From contig CAVOYR010000003.1 in NCBI GenBank assembly GCA_963700735.1, positions 124,001-188,000 on the forward strand: DNA of 64,000 bases, given 5' to 3'. Numbering within the stretch: position 1 is the stretch's first letter; each line of letters opens with the position of its first letter. Shown here one piece after another: positions 44,101-53,408 of this stretch. The notes under the pieces are model-generated. The model did not search any database. It was not told where the DNA came from and worked only from the letters and a program-made list of their open reading frames with translations. Both the position numbers and the translations under genes were made by a program. Source of the DNA: Anderseniella sp963700735. Its GTDB lineage: Bacteria; Pseudomonadota; Alphaproteobacteria; Rhizobiales; Aestuariivirgaceae.

Positions 44101-45672
44101 TCACCCAAGCGCGGCGATCACCCGGTCGGTGCTGGTGACAAGCGCCACGTTCTGCATGGCGTAGTCGATGCTCGCCCGGTGCCAGTCGGCATTCATAGTC
44201 GAACAGCCATCTTCCGGAATTATCATGACATAGCCCTTGTCGGCGCCGGTGCGGGCTGTGTGTTCAATCGACATGTTGGTCCACGCGCCTGTCTCGACAA
44301 GGATATCGCGGCCTTCGGCCTTCAGGATGGTTTCAAGCGACGTGCCTTCCCACGCGCTCATCCGCATCTTCTCGATCACATGGTCGCCCGGTTGCGGCGT
44401 CAGTGCATCGACCGGGGCCGCGCCCCAGGTGCCTCTCACAAGTGCGGTCTCGTCCAGCACGCCTTCAAACAGCGGCGCGTTCAGGGTCAGGCCCGGAGCG
44501 CCCGGATGGACCAGAAAATGTACGTGTATCACCGGAATGCCCAGTTCGCGGCAGCGTGCCGCGAGCTTCGCGACATTGGCGATGGCATTCTGGTCACGGC
44601 AGTGCTGCGGACTGCCCGAAGCGGCGAAGGCACCACCTTCCATGACCACGTCGTTCTGCATGTCCTGGATGATCAAGGCGACGCGCGAGGCGTCAAGGCG
44701 AAGGGCGTCGCCATCCCCGGCCGGGCGCGAGGCTGACGATGACGCGGCACGGCGGTGTATTGCCCGCATGAACGGCTCGTTTCGCGGCCCGATCCTGACC
44801 GGCACCGAATAGACGCTGGTTGAGGCCGCAACATAGAGCGTGCGCCAGTCGTCGCCGCCCCAATGCAGGTTTGCCGGCAGTTCAGGTATTGCGACCTTGC
44901 CGATCAGCTTTCCGGCGGGTGAGTAGACCCACACGCCGCCAGGCGCAGTTACCCACACATTGCCATCCGAATCGCACTTCATCCCGTCCGGTACGCCGGG
45001 CTTCAGGCTGTCGCGGATGCCGCTGGCAAATACCCGGCCATTGGACAGCTTGCCGCCGTCCACGTCGAAGACGCGAATGTTCGCCTGCTCGGTGTCGTTG
45101 ATGTAGAGCTTGGACTCGTCGGGGCAGAAACAAAGCCCGTTCGGCATGGTGAAGAGATAGCGGTCCACCACCAGTTCCGGCTCGTTGCCCGGCTTGTGTC
45201 CCGGAGGCAGACGGAACACGCCCTGCCAGCCCAGCTCGCGCGGCCGTTCGACACCAAAGACAGGCATTCGCCCGTACCAGGGATCAGTGAACCAGACCGA
45301 GCCGTCGGACTTTACCACGATGTCGTTGGGCGAGTTCAGTTCGCGCCCCTCGAAATGGGAGGCCAGCACCTCGCGCCGTCCATCCGGGCTGAACCGTGAC
45401 ACGCTGGAGGTGGCATGTTCGCAGACCAGAAGGTTCAGGTCCGCATCGTAGGTCATGCCGTTGCCCTTGTTGGATGGACGCACGACCTCGCGAACGCCTG
45501 CCCTGTCGAGCCTGCGCCGTACATCGGCGGGCATGTCGGAGAACAGCAGGTAGTGTTCAACCGGGTGCCAGATGGGGCCTTCGGTGAAGGTGAAGCCCGA
45601 CCCCGCCTGGCGGACGGGGGCGTGCTCGTCGATCAGGTTGCGAAAGGCAGGGTCGAGAGCTTCATGTGCCAT
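44101..45672 (-). CDS. SMP-30/gluconolactonase-isochorismatase fusion protein
   Basis: A 523-residue two-domain protein from the ATG at 45672. Residues 1-305 are an SMP-30-type beta-propeller (FTEGPIWHPVEHYLLFSD, NSPNDIVVKSDGSVWFTDP, PDGMKCDSDGNVWV), a metal-dependent lactone hydrolase fold. Residues 325-523 are an isochorismatase-like hydrolase with Asp337 (IIQDMQND) and Lys435, but Ser468 where amidases of the fold have the nucleophilic Cys (GAWTNMSIEHTAR). The pair could open a lactone and then a second bond, or the second domain may be non-amidase, like PhzD. Last gene of the long operon. Confidence 0.85.
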   Translation of the reverse strand: MAHEALDPAFRNLIDEHAPVRQAGSGFTFTEGPIWHPVEHYLLFSDMPADVRRRLDRAGVREVVRPSNKGNGMTYDADLNLLVCEHATSSVSRFSPDGRREVLASHFEGRELNSPNDIVVKSDGSVWFTDPWYGRMPVFGVERPRELGWQGVFRLPPGHKPGNEPELVVDRYLFTMPNGLCFCPDESKLYINDTEQANIRVFDVDGGKLSNGRVFASGIRDSLKPGVPDGMKCDSDGNVWVTAPGGVWVYSPAGKLIGKVAIPELPANLHWGGDDWRTLYVAASTSVYSVPVRIGPRNEPFMRAIHRRAASSSASRPAGDGDALRLDASRVALIIQDMQNDVVMEGGAFAASGSPQHCRDQNAIANVAKLAARCRELGIPVIHVHFLVHPGAPGLTLNAPLFEGVLDETALVRGTWGAAPVDALTPQPGDHVIEKMRMSAWEGTSLETILKAEGRDILVETGAWTNMSIEHTARTGADKGYVMIIPEDGCSTMNADWHRASIDYAMQNVALVTSTDRVIAALG

Positions 45673-45682
45673 GGTGCCGTCC

Positions 45683-46534
45683 TCAAGCCGGGAACCAGTC
45701 GCGGCGCGGCACCGACTGGGTGACCGGACCGGGTACGACCATGTCGAGCCGCCCGACGACCTGGCCATGTTCGACCTTGGCGGGCTTGTCGTGGATCGGT
45801 AGCAGGAACTTCGCGCCGGAATACATCAGCTTGCGGATTGCACCCTTCTCACCGCGCTTGGAGCCGCCATGGTTGCCGGTCACCTGGTATTCTTCCGGAC
45901 CGAACGAGCGCATCGGGTTGATGATCTGGTCATTGAAATCGTAGATCACGTCGCCGCAGATCGTTGCCCGGCCCTCCGCCGTATCTACATGGATGTTCAT
46001 CGAGCCTTCAGTGTGGGCACCTGCCGCCTCGAGGAAGACCCCCGGGATCAGTTCCACGGCACCCGATATCTCCAGGTCTTCGAGGCGCAGTGCACCCGGA
46101 TGATGCAGCCGTTCCACCAGGTGGATGATGTCCGGCTTGGGATATTGCGGGTGCATCAGGCCGGAGACCGAGTATTCCAGTTCGCGGCGGTTGATGACAA
46201 CGGTTGTGTTCATCGAGAAATGATCGTCCTTGCCAGCATGATCAATGTGAAGATGCGTGTGGCACACGTAGCGGACATCGCCCGGCTTGACCCCGTGATT
46301 GGCAAGCTGGCGTTCGATCATGTTTTCGTGGAACTGGAGACCGCGCATCCCCAGTATCTCCATGATCGCGTTGTCCCGGTAGCCGGTATCGACGACGATC
46401 GGATACTTCCCGCCAAGGATCAGGAAGCCGTACACCGGCACGCGCCGGACACGCCCGCAATCGCGGCCAAGCACCAGAAAGCTCGATTCGAGCTCGATAT
46501 CACCATAGTCGAGTATCCTGATTTCCAGACTCAT
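45683..46534 (-). CDS. Metallo-beta-lactamase-fold lactonase (AHL-lactonase-like)
   Basis: A 283-residue MBL protein with the dinuclear-zinc motif THLHIDHAG and later metal ligands His in AAGAHTEGS, Asp in CGDVIYDF and His in LPIHDKP. Spacing resembles AttM/AiiB N-acyl-homoserine-lactone or gamma-lactone hydrolases. In this catabolic operon a gamma-lactone intermediate is more likely than signal quenching, which is inference. It lies 10 bp before the SMP-30 fusion and 16 bp after the amidohydrolase. Confidence 0.85.
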   Translation of the reverse strand: MSLEIRILDYGDIELESSFLVLGRDCGRVRRVPVYGFLILGGKYPIVVDTGYRDNAIMEILGMRGLQFHENMIERQLANHGVKPGDVRYVCHTHLHIDHAGKDDHFSMNTTVVINRRELEYSVSGLMHPQYPKPDIIHLVERLHHPGALRLEDLEISGAVELIPGVFLEAAGAHTEGSMNIHVDTAEGRATICGDVIYDFNDQIINPMRSFGPEEYQVTGNHGGSKRGEKGAIRKLMYSGAKFLLPIHDKPAKVEHGQVVGRLDMVVPGPVTQSVPRRDWFPA

Positions 46535-46550
46535 CGGTTCGTCCTCCCTG

Positions 46551-47435
46551 TCACGTCAGCCGGTAGACACGCTCGGCCGTCTCGTTGAAAATTGCAGTCT
46601 GTTCGCTGGCGCTCAGGCCACCCGCCGCGGTGCGATGCGCCTCGATCAGCGCGGCATAGCTGGTCCACAGCTTCTCGATGGGAAAGTTCGATCCCCAGAG
46701 GCAGCGGTTGGCACCAAACATCGCGACGGTCTCGGTCGAAATCCAGTGGATCAGGCCGGCGTCGAGCCGGTGCTGGAACGTGCCGAAGCCGGACAACTTG
46801 GAAACAACGTTCGGACACCTTGCCAGCCCGGACATCGCGCGGCGCCACCTGGCACGCCCTTCCTCGGAAACGTCCTCCAGCATCCCGGCGTGTTGCAGCA
46901 CGAAGGTCACGTCCGGGCACGCCCCGGCCAGTTCCGCAGCCCCCGCCATCTGACCCTCGAAGACCTGAAGGTCGAACACGAGGCCGTACTCCGCCAGCCG
47001 CGCGACGTTGGCTTGAACCACCGGATCGCGGCAGAGATCGGGATGGGGCGCAAAGCGGTAAGTGGGGTTTTCGTGCCAGTGGAACTGCTGGCGGATGCCG
47101 CGCAGGTGCGGAAAGCGCATCAGCCGGTCGAGGGTGGGACGCACATCCGCAACGGTCATGTCGGCATAGGCCACCAGCGCGTGCGGCCAGCCAGTTTCGG
47201 CAATCAGTGTCTCAATCCAGGCGGCCTCTTCACCTGCCCTGTCCGTGGGCCAGTTGGCCTGCACGTAGACCGATTTCGTGACCCCGGTTCCGGCAATGTC
47301 GCCGAGGTATTCCGGCATCAGGTAGTCCCGCCGGATTGCCTCGTAGGGACCGAAGATGCGCGGCTGCGTCGGCCCGCTCAGCCAGGGCAGGTCAGCCTGC
47401 CGCCAGACGTGGAAGTGCGCATCGACGATGGCCAT
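46551..47435 (-). CDS. Amidohydrolase-2 family metal-dependent hydrolase
   Basis: A 294-residue TIM-barrel hydrolase beginning MAIVDAHFHVWR (HxH metal motif near residue 8). Barrel strands carry GIRQQFHWHENP, VFDLQVFEGQMAG, TFVLQHAGMLEDV and the C-terminal CLWGSNFPIEKL, which supplies the final acidic/Asn position. Family members include 2-pyrone-4,6-dicarboxylate and fucono-lactonases. Its start overlaps the VWA-gene stop (TGATG), so the two are coupled. Likely a ring-opening hydrolase of the pathway. Confidence 0.85.
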   Translation of the reverse strand: MAIVDAHFHVWRQADLPWLSGPTQPRIFGPYEAIRRDYLMPEYLGDIAGTGVTKSVYVQANWPTDRAGEEAAWIETLIAETGWPHALVAYADMTVADVRPTLDRLMRFPHLRGIRQQFHWHENPTYRFAPHPDLCRDPVVQANVARLAEYGLVFDLQVFEGQMAGAAELAGACPDVTFVLQHAGMLEDVSEEGRARWRRAMSGLARCPNVVSKLSGFGTFQHRLDAGLIHWISTETVAMFGANRCLWGSNFPIEKLWTSYAALIEAHRTAAGGLSASEQTAIFNETAERVYRLT

Positions 47436-48529
47436 CAGCGCGCTCCTTTGCGGAAGTCGAGGATCTCGGACGCAATCGCGCGCGGCGTGCTGCCGTCGCC
47501 AAGTCTGTCGAGCAGCCGCATGATGGACTGCATCGCACCTGTTTCGGGCCGGTAGGCCGGATCGGCGGCGAGGGGCGAAAGCCACAGCACAGACCAGGCC
47601 AGCGCCGACAACCGCTCCATCGACGCAACGAGCGCGTCCGGTCCACCACGTTCCAGCCCGTCGGAAATGATGACGACCAGCGCACCGCGTGCGTGCGAGG
47701 CAAAGCGCGGCACCGACAGGAACACCGCCAGCGCCTCGCCAAGCCGTGTGCCGCCGTCCCAGTCGGCGACCAGTCCGCCCGCCAGGGTCAACGCCTGCTC
47801 GCGGTTGCGGTGGTTGAGTGCGCGCGTGACGCGGGTCAGCCGGGTGCCGAGCGTGAAGCACTCGACCCGCTCGCCGCCCTGTTGCAATGCATGGGCCAGG
47901 CGAAGCGCGCCATCAGTGCCCGCTTTCATGCTGCCCGAGACGTCGATCAGCAGCAGCACGCGCCGCTCCCGCTTCTGCCTGCGGCGCGACGGCAGTTGCG
48001 TGATCTCGCCATCGCGGCGAAGCATCTGGCGAAAGGCGCGGCGGGCATCGGCCAGGCGTCCCCTGCCAGCCATCGTCCGCCGGGAAGCCCGGCGTGGCAG
48101 CTTGCCGGGAAGTGCCCGCGTGAAGGAGCGCAGGACCGTGTCTTCGTCTCCGGCCGATATGGCGCGCGCAAACAGCCGCTCTGCCGCCGTCGCCTCACCA
48201 CCCGACGGGTCCTCGTCATCCGGCACGGGCATGTCCTCGAAGCCGCCCGCGTCAAAGCTTTGCGGCAGTTCCTCCGGATCACCCAGTGCAGGCGCAGCGA
48301 TCGCCCGCCCGAGAAACACCATGTCGAACACGGCATCGAACATCTGTTGCCGGTCGGGCCCGGGGCCATAGACCGCGTGCGCGGCACGGCGGATATTGCC
48401 GATCCCACGTGGACCGAGCAGGCCAACCGCCTCGATCAGGGTCAGCGTCCGGTCAGGCGATGCGGGAAAGCCCGCCGCCCGCAGGGCCTGCGGAAAATCA
48501 AGGAACGGGGCGAGCGCGCGCGGGGTCAT
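47435..48529 (-). CDS. CoxE-like VWA-domain protein
   Basis: A 364-residue protein with a C-terminal von Willebrand A domain carrying an intact MIDAS: DVSGSMKAG, the Thr in DGGTRLGEAL and SDGLERGGPD. The N-terminal half is charged and Arg-rich. CoxE proteins act with the CoxD AAA+ ATPase to mature molybdenum hydroxylases, which fits the Mo-enzyme genes directly upstream. Overlaps both neighbours by a few bases. Confidence 0.88.
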   Translation of the reverse strand: MTPRALAPFLDFPQALRAAGFPASPDRTLTLIEAVGLLGPRGIGNIRRAAHAVYGPGPDRQQMFDAVFDMVFLGRAIAAPALGDPEELPQSFDAGGFEDMPVPDDEDPSGGEATAAERLFARAISAGDEDTVLRSFTRALPGKLPRRASRRTMAGRGRLADARRAFRQMLRRDGEITQLPSRRRQKRERRVLLLIDVSGSMKAGTDGALRLAHALQQGGERVECFTLGTRLTRVTRALNHRNREQALTLAGGLVADWDGGTRLGEALAVFLSVPRFASHARGALVVIISDGLERGGPDALVASMERLSALAWSVLWLSPLAADPAYRPETGAMQSIMRLLDRLGDGSTPRAIASEILDFRKGAR

Positions 48530-49407
48530 GCAGCGCTCTCCGCAAGGATCATGTCGAGGCGCGGTCCGATGTAATCGAGGTCGTCCTGATCCTTGAGCAC
48601 GACCCCCACGGCGCGCGCGAAGGCTCGCGGCCAGGCATCACCCTGCCGGTTGAGAAGCGTTGCAGCCTCTGCCCATTCCACCGTTTCGGCAACGCCCGGC
48701 GGCTTCGCCAGCGGTTGCGCGCGCAGTGCCCCTACAGCAGCAACGACCCGGCGGGCGGTGTCCTCGGCAACAGTCGAGGCGCGCATCATGACGATCCGGG
48801 CTTCGAGGTCTGGATCGGGGTAGCCGATCCAGTGATAGATGCAGCGCCGGCGCAGCGCCTCATGCAGTTCCCGCGTCCGGTTGGAGGTCAGCACGACCAC
48901 CGGCGGTTCCTCGGCCCGGACGGTGCCGCGCTCGGGGATCGACACTGTGAAGTCGGAAAGAAACTCCAGAAGGAACGCCTCGAACTCGTGATCCGCCCTG
49001 TCGATCTCGTCGATCAACAGCACCCGCTCGAGCGGTGCGTTCAGCACCTGGAGGATCGGGCGCGCGATCAGGAACTGATCGTCGTAGAGATTGACGTAGT
49101 CCTCGCCCGCCTGCCGGATGGCCAGCATCTGGCGGGGGAAGTTCCACTCATACATTGCCGCCGACGCATCGATGCCCTCGTAGCACTGAAGCCGCACCAG
49201 TTCGCGACCGAGAACCGAGGCCAGCGCCTTGGCCGCCTCTGTCTTGCCCACGCCCGGCGCACCTTCGAGCAGCAGGGGCTTGCCGAGCGCCAGCGCCAGA
49301 TAGGCGGCAGTCGATATTCCGTCATCGGCGATATACTGCGCATCGCCCAGAAGCCGTGCCAGCGGCTCCGGCCCGTCGATGCCCTGTATGCTGCGCCGGA
49401 CAACCAT
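48526..49407 (-). CDS. MoxR/CoxD-type AAA+ ATPase
   Basis: A 293-residue MoxR-family AAA+ protein. Walker A is GAPGVGKTEAAK (about residue 54), Walker B LLIDEIDRAD, sensor 1 VVLTSNRTRELHEA, and an arginine-finger region precedes the lid helices. In carbon-monoxide dehydrogenase systems CoxD helps assemble the active site. Position between the Mo-subunit gene and the VWA gene supports the same job here. Coupled by TGATG upstream and ATGA downstream. Confidence 0.9.
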   Translation of the reverse strand: MVVRRSIQGIDGPEPLARLLGDAQYIADDGISTAAYLALALGKPLLLEGAPGVGKTEAAKALASVLGRELVRLQCYEGIDASAAMYEWNFPRQMLAIRQAGEDYVNLYDDQFLIARPILQVLNAPLERVLLIDEIDRADHEFEAFLLEFLSDFTVSIPERGTVRAEEPPVVVLTSNRTRELHEALRRRCIYHWIGYPDPDLEARIVMMRASTVAEDTARRVVAAVGALRAQPLAKPPGVAETVEWAEAATLLNRQGDAWPRAFARAVGVVLKDQDDLDYIGPRLDMILAESAA

Positions 49408-50429
49408 CAGAGCGCCTGTCTCGGCTTGGCACCGCCAAGTGCCCGGATGCCGCGCAGGACCTTCTCCGGCGTCACCGGCAACTCGTCGATGCGCACGCCG
49501 ACGGCGTCATAGACGGCGTTGACCACCGCCGGAAGAACCGGATTGGCACACATCTCTCCCGGCCCCTTGCCGCCATAGGGGCCATCCTCGGCAGGACGTT
49601 CGAGCATGCTGATGTGATGGGGTGCCAGGTCACCGGGCCCTGGCATGATGTAGGTATTGAAATCCTCCGGCAAATGATCGCGCGCCGGGTAGTACGGCTC
49701 GGTGGTCTCCCATGCCGCGTGGCTCATGCCCATCCAGGCGCCGCCACGAAGCTGTTGTTCCACCAGCCTCGGGTTCAACGCGCGGCCTACCTCGTATGCA
49801 GACTGCATGTCGGTGACGGTCACTTCGCCTGTCTCGTCATCCACTTCGACCGTCACCAGCATTGCGGCATGGGCAAAGGTCGTTACCGGCGACATCTCGC
49901 CCGTCTCGGGATCGACGTCGGACAAAGGCACCAGGAAGATGCCCCGCCCGGCGATGGTACGCCCCTGCTTGAACTGCGCGGCCTGTGCAGCGGCCATCGT
50001 CGTGATCGACCGCGACGGCGCGCCCTTGACGTGGATGTTGCCCTTGCCGTCGGTCACGAGGTCGCCGGCATCGACTTCCAGTTCCTCAGCCGCGGCCTCC
50101 AGCATGACCTGGCGCGCTTCCTGCGAGGCGCGGATGACCGCGTTGCCCATGCGGTGAGTGCCCCGGCTCGCAAAGCTGCCCATGTCATGAGGCCCGGTGT
50201 CGCTGTCGGCGGTGTCGACATAGACGTCCTCGACCGGCACGCCGAGCGTTTCAGCCGCAATTTGCCGGGTAACCGATTTCATGCCCTGCCCCAGGTCGAT
50301 GGCAGACAGCGCAACGGTGAACTTGCCATCGGGGTTGGAGTGGACGAGTGCCTGGCTGGGATCACCGCCGAGGTTCATGCCGATCGGGTAGTTGATGGTT
50401 GCGAAACCACGTCCCTTGTGAATGGCCAT
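49407..50429 (-). CDS. Molybdenum hydroxylase large subunit, C-terminal part (separate gene)
   Basis: A 340-residue protein equal to the second half of a xanthine-dehydrogenase-family molybdopterin subunit. It opens at a point that is internal in single-chain relatives (MAIHKGRGFATINYPIGMNLGG) and includes LSAIDLGQGMKSVTRQIAAETLG and DTADSDTGPHDMGSFASRGTHR. The catalytic-Glu motif GPGE (Glu292) is followed by NPVLPAVVNAVYDAVGVRI. Together with the N-terminal half it should bind Mo-molybdopterin. The halves are coupled by TGATG. Confidence 0.88.
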   Translation of the reverse strand: MAIHKGRGFATINYPIGMNLGGDPSQALVHSNPDGKFTVALSAIDLGQGMKSVTRQIAAETLGVPVEDVYVDTADSDTGPHDMGSFASRGTHRMGNAVIRASQEARQVMLEAAAEELEVDAGDLVTDGKGNIHVKGAPSRSITTMAAAQAAQFKQGRTIAGRGIFLVPLSDVDPETGEMSPVTTFAHAAMLVTVEVDDETGEVTVTDMQSAYEVGRALNPRLVEQQLRGGAWMGMSHAAWETTEPYYPARDHLPEDFNTYIMPGPGDLAPHHISMLERPAEDGPYGGKGPGEMCANPVLPAVVNAVYDAVGVRIDELPVTPEKVLRGIRALGGAKPRQAL

Positions 50430-52135
50430 CAGCGCCTCCTGAAGCCGGACAGTGAGGAAAACCGCATCGCGCCCGAGCGCGCAGGTTTTTTCGGCTCGTC
50501 CTGCTGCCGCTCGGGTGTTGCGCTGCCCGAGGCCGGCGGCACGCCCGCATCCGGCGGTCTTTGCTGGGTCGCCGGTTGAGATGGGGACTGGCGTGCAGGT
50601 TGCGGGGCCGGCGGGCGCGGGGCCGCCGACGCCGTGCCGCTGGCGCTGCCTTTGCGGGCATAGCTGGTCGCCTGGAAACCCGTGACGCGCCCGTCCTCGT
50701 CGGTTGCCGTATGCGCGGGCATCTGGGCGCGCGCGCCACCGCCATCCTTGAGCGAGGATGCCGCCTTCAGCGCTGGCGACAGGCTAATTCCGGCTTTCTC
50801 CGCCACCACTTGCGCGCACTCGATGAGCGCGCAGTTTTTCGCCAGCCGCCGGTGTGCCTTCATGTCACCGTCGCGATAGGCGTTGAGGATGCGCAGTTCG
50901 ACAGGGTTCATGCCAACCGCTGCCGCCACCTTGTCCATGTGCACCTCGATGGCGAAGTCCACGCCGGTGATGCCGAACCCCCGCATTGCCGTGGCAGGCG
51001 TGCGATTGGTGTAGACGCAATAGACGTTCGCCGAGACGTTGGGGATCGTGTAGGGCCCCGGCAGGTGACCCACACCCTTGATGATCGCGTAGGACGACAG
51101 CCGCGTGTAGGCGCCCGCATCGAAATAGCCGGTAAACTTGCGTGCCACGATCCTGCCGTCGTTCATCACGCCATCGGTGATGTACCAGCGTTCAGCCCCG
51201 CGTGGCGCGCCGACCTGCATCTCCTCCGCCCGGTCCCAGGCATACTTGACCGGCCGCCCGGTCAGCATGGCGCCCAGGATTGCCAGCGGTTCGTGCACAG
51301 AGTCGACCTTGCCGCCGAACCCGCCGCCCACCGTACCGCCGATGAAATGCAGCCGGGACGAGGGCATCGACAGTACCTTTGCCGCCGTACCGAGCGAAAA
51401 GAACAACGCCTGTGTCGAGGTGTAGCAGACGAAACGGCCGTTCTGTTCGGGAGCTGCAATGGCGCCGCAGGTTTCGATCGGCGCCTGCTCGATGGGCGAC
51501 ATCTGGTAGCGGCCCTCGATGACGTGATCTGCCGAGGCAAGGGCGCGGTCAACGTCGCCATAGCGCAGTTTCTGGTGGTCGTACTTGCCGTGGTAGACGA
51601 ACTTGTTGTTGGGATAGATGTCGAGCACGGCAGGCGCGCCGGGCTTGATCGCCTCTTCCACGTCCAGCACATGCGGCAGCACTTCCCACTCCACCTTGAC
51701 GGCGGCGGCGGCGGCACGGGCCTCGGCTTCGGTCTGGGCGATGACGGCTGCGACTGGCTCGCCCTTGTAGGAAACCTTCTTGTCCGAGAGGATCGGCTCG
51801 TCGTCCAGGCCGAACTCCAGCAACGACAGCAGCGTGTTCAGGTTCACCGGCACATCGCGCCCGGTCAGCACCCTGACAACGCCCGGCATCCGCTCGGCCT
51901 CGGACGTGTCGATCCGCCGGATGCGGGCGTGGTGGTGTGGCGAGCGGGTGCAGCGCATGTGCAACAGCCGGTCAAACAGGTGATCGTCGAAGAAGGGCGA
52001 GCGGCCCGTCACATGGCCAACGATGTCCTGCCGCCGCGTCGGCTTGCCGATCTCGTTGAGGTTATCGTCGCGCTCATCCGCGAAAAGGTCTTTCCGGAAC
52101 TCGACCATGGGTCCGTTTGCGGTCATGTCGTTCAT
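50429..52135 (-). CDS. Molybdenum hydroxylase large subunit, N-terminal part with Pro/Gln-rich tail
   Basis: A 568-residue protein. Residues 28-160 are the a/b-hammerhead domain (VGHVTGRSPFFDD) and the first Mo-cofactor domain follows, with GGGFGGK at 270-276 and AMRGFG at 383-388, the xanthine-dehydrogenase rather than the CO-dehydrogenase pattern. From about residue 495 a low-complexity Pro/Ala/Gln/Ser tail of about 70 residues replaces the normal continuation, and the rest of the subunit is the next gene. Start at 52135 overlaps the 2Fe-2S gene (ATGA). Confidence 0.88.
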   Translation of the reverse strand: MNDMTANGPMVEFRKDLFADERDDNLNEIGKPTRRQDIVGHVTGRSPFFDDHLFDRLLHMRCTRSPHHHARIRRIDTSEAERMPGVVRVLTGRDVPVNLNTLLSLLEFGLDDEPILSDKKVSYKGEPVAAVIAQTEAEARAAAAAVKVEWEVLPHVLDVEEAIKPGAPAVLDIYPNNKFVYHGKYDHQKLRYGDVDRALASADHVIEGRYQMSPIEQAPIETCGAIAAPEQNGRFVCYTSTQALFFSLGTAAKVLSMPSSRLHFIGGTVGGGFGGKVDSVHEPLAILGAMLTGRPVKYAWDRAEEMQVGAPRGAERWYITDGVMNDGRIVARKFTGYFDAGAYTRLSSYAIIKGVGHLPGPYTIPNVSANVYCVYTNRTPATAMRGFGITGVDFAIEVHMDKVAAAVGMNPVELRILNAYRDGDMKAHRRLAKNCALIECAQVVAEKAGISLSPALKAASSLKDGGGARAQMPAHTATDEDGRVTGFQATSYARKGSASGTASAAPRPPAPQPARQSPSQPATQQRPPDAGVPPASGSATPERQQDEPKKPARSGAMRFSSLSGFRRR

Positions 52136-52608
52136 GCGCGCGCCCTCCCGTTGGCGACGGCCAGGATCGCCGCAATGATCGGCTCGTACCCGGTGCAGCG
52201 GCACAGGTTGCCGGAAATTGCCTCGATCACATCTTCCCGGCTCGGCCGCGGATTGCGGTCGAGCAGCGCCCGTGCCGACATCAGCATGCCCGGCGTGCAG
52301 AAGCCGCACTGGGCGGCGAAGTGATCCATGAATGCAGTCTGGAGCGGGTCCATCGCGGTGCCGTCGGCAAGGCCTGCCACCGTGCGCACCTCTCGGCCGG
52401 CAACGGCTTCGGCCAGGACGAGGCACGACAGTTGCGTCTCACCGTCAATGGTGACGGTGCAGGCCCCACAGGTGCCCTGCCCGCAACCGAACTTCGGCGT
52501 CAGGTCGCCCACGTCACGGCGCAGGAAGTTGAGCAGGTTCTGGCCTGCATCAGCAAAGGCCGACGTGGATTGACCGTTCAGAATGAATGTTACGGGTGTC
52601 TTCGCCAT
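52132..52608 (-). CDS. Molybdenum hydroxylase 2Fe-2S small subunit
   Basis: A 158-residue CoxS/XdhC-type subunit with both clusters. The plant-ferredoxin site is CGQGTCGACTV plus a Cys after QLSC, and the helical C-terminal site is CGFCTPGM with CRCTGY. It passes electrons from the Mo site to FAD. It overlaps the large-subunit gene downstream and the FAD-subunit gene upstream. Confidence 0.95.
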   Translation of the reverse strand: MAKTPVTFILNGQSTSAFADAGQNLLNFLRRDVGDLTPKFGCGQGTCGACTVTIDGETQLSCLVLAEAVAGREVRTVAGLADGTAMDPLQTAFMDHFAAQCGFCTPGMLMSARALLDRNPRPSREDVIEAISGNLCRCTGYEPIIAAILAVANGRARA

Positions 52609-53408
52609 CAGCGCTGCTCCATGTCCGTCAACAGTCGCCTCAGGTGCACACCAGCGACTTCCTTGCGGTACCAGGCAGTGGCGATCTGGTCGGTCGGTGG
52701 ATCAAGACCCTCCATGGCGGCTGCCGCCGCGGCGGCTATCACGCCCGCCTCCAGCCGCTGGCCTTCGAGTGCGCGTTCGGCCCCGGTCGCACGCAGCGGT
52801 GCGGGCCCCATGGCGCCGAAAACGATCCGGGCACCGCGAATGCGTCCGCCCTCGTTTGGAAGGTGCGCGGCAATGGAAAGGATGGAAACGCCTTTCGGCT
52901 TCACCCGGCTCACCTTGCGGAATCCGAAGGCGCGCGGATCTCGCGGACGCGGCACCTCGATCGCGGCGATCAGCCCGGCCCGGTCCCGGTGGTGCAGAAC
53001 GTCCGCCACGGGCCGCACGCCTGCCTGCCCCGCCCCCGTCACACGCGCGTCGAGCGCCAGCAGTGCCGCCGCGAAATCGCCATAGGGGTGAGCAGCGAAC
53101 AGGTTGCCCGCCACCGTCGCCATGTTGCGGACCTGTGGACCGCCGACCAGCCTCGCGACAGGATGAAGAAACTCCAGGTCGCGGCTTGCAAGAACACCGG
53201 ACATGGTGACCGCAGCGCCGATCCGGACCGTATCGCCCGTGCCGTGGATCTGGCGAAGGGCGGGCTCGGTCACACGGATCAACCGGGCCGGCCCCGCGCC
53301 TTCGTTGACTGCGCGCATCACCAGCGTGCCGCCGCCCAGGTAGGCTGCGTCAGCCCCCATGGCGCGCGCTGCCGCATCGAGCGTCGGATATGTCTCGACA
53401 ATCGTCAT
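52608..53408 (-). CDS. Molybdenum hydroxylase FAD-binding medium subunit
   Basis: A 266-residue CoxM-like subunit. FAD-binding stretches are AAYLGGGTLVMRAVNEGAGPARLI and the signature ATVAGNLFAAHPYGDFAAALLALDA, where family members usually have A-T-x-G-G-N-x-A; this is a mild variant. The C-terminal domain ends with WYRKEVAGVHLRRLL. The start at 53408 gives the normal length and overlaps the SRPBCC gene. Confidence 0.9.
   Translation of the reverse strand: MTIVETYPTLDAAARAMGADAAYLGGGTLVMRAVNEGAGPARLIRVTEPALRQIHGTGDTVRIGAAVTMSGVLASRDLEFLHPVARLVGGPQVRNMATVAGNLFAAHPYGDFAAALLALDARVTGAGQAGVRPVADVLHHRDRAGLIAAIEVPRPRDPRAFGFRKVSRVKPKGVSILSIAAHLPNEGGRIRGARIVFGAMGPAPLRATGAERALEGQRLEAGVIAAAAAAAMEGLDPPTDQIATAWYRKEVAGVHLRRLLTDMEQR

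Noticed and set aside
43868..44104. Minus-strand 78-codon frame next to the SMP-30 gene
   Set aside because: No ribosome site or family resemblance, and it overlaps the end of the operon gene.
44101..45672. Reading the SMP-30 and isochorismatase parts as two genes
   Set aside because: The frame is continuous with a short linker and no internal start with a good ribosome site was apparent, so a fusion is the simpler call.
50561..52324. Plus-strand open frame of 587 codons opposite the Mo subunit
   Set aside because: Shadow frame; the minus strand holds conserved xanthine-dehydrogenase motifs.
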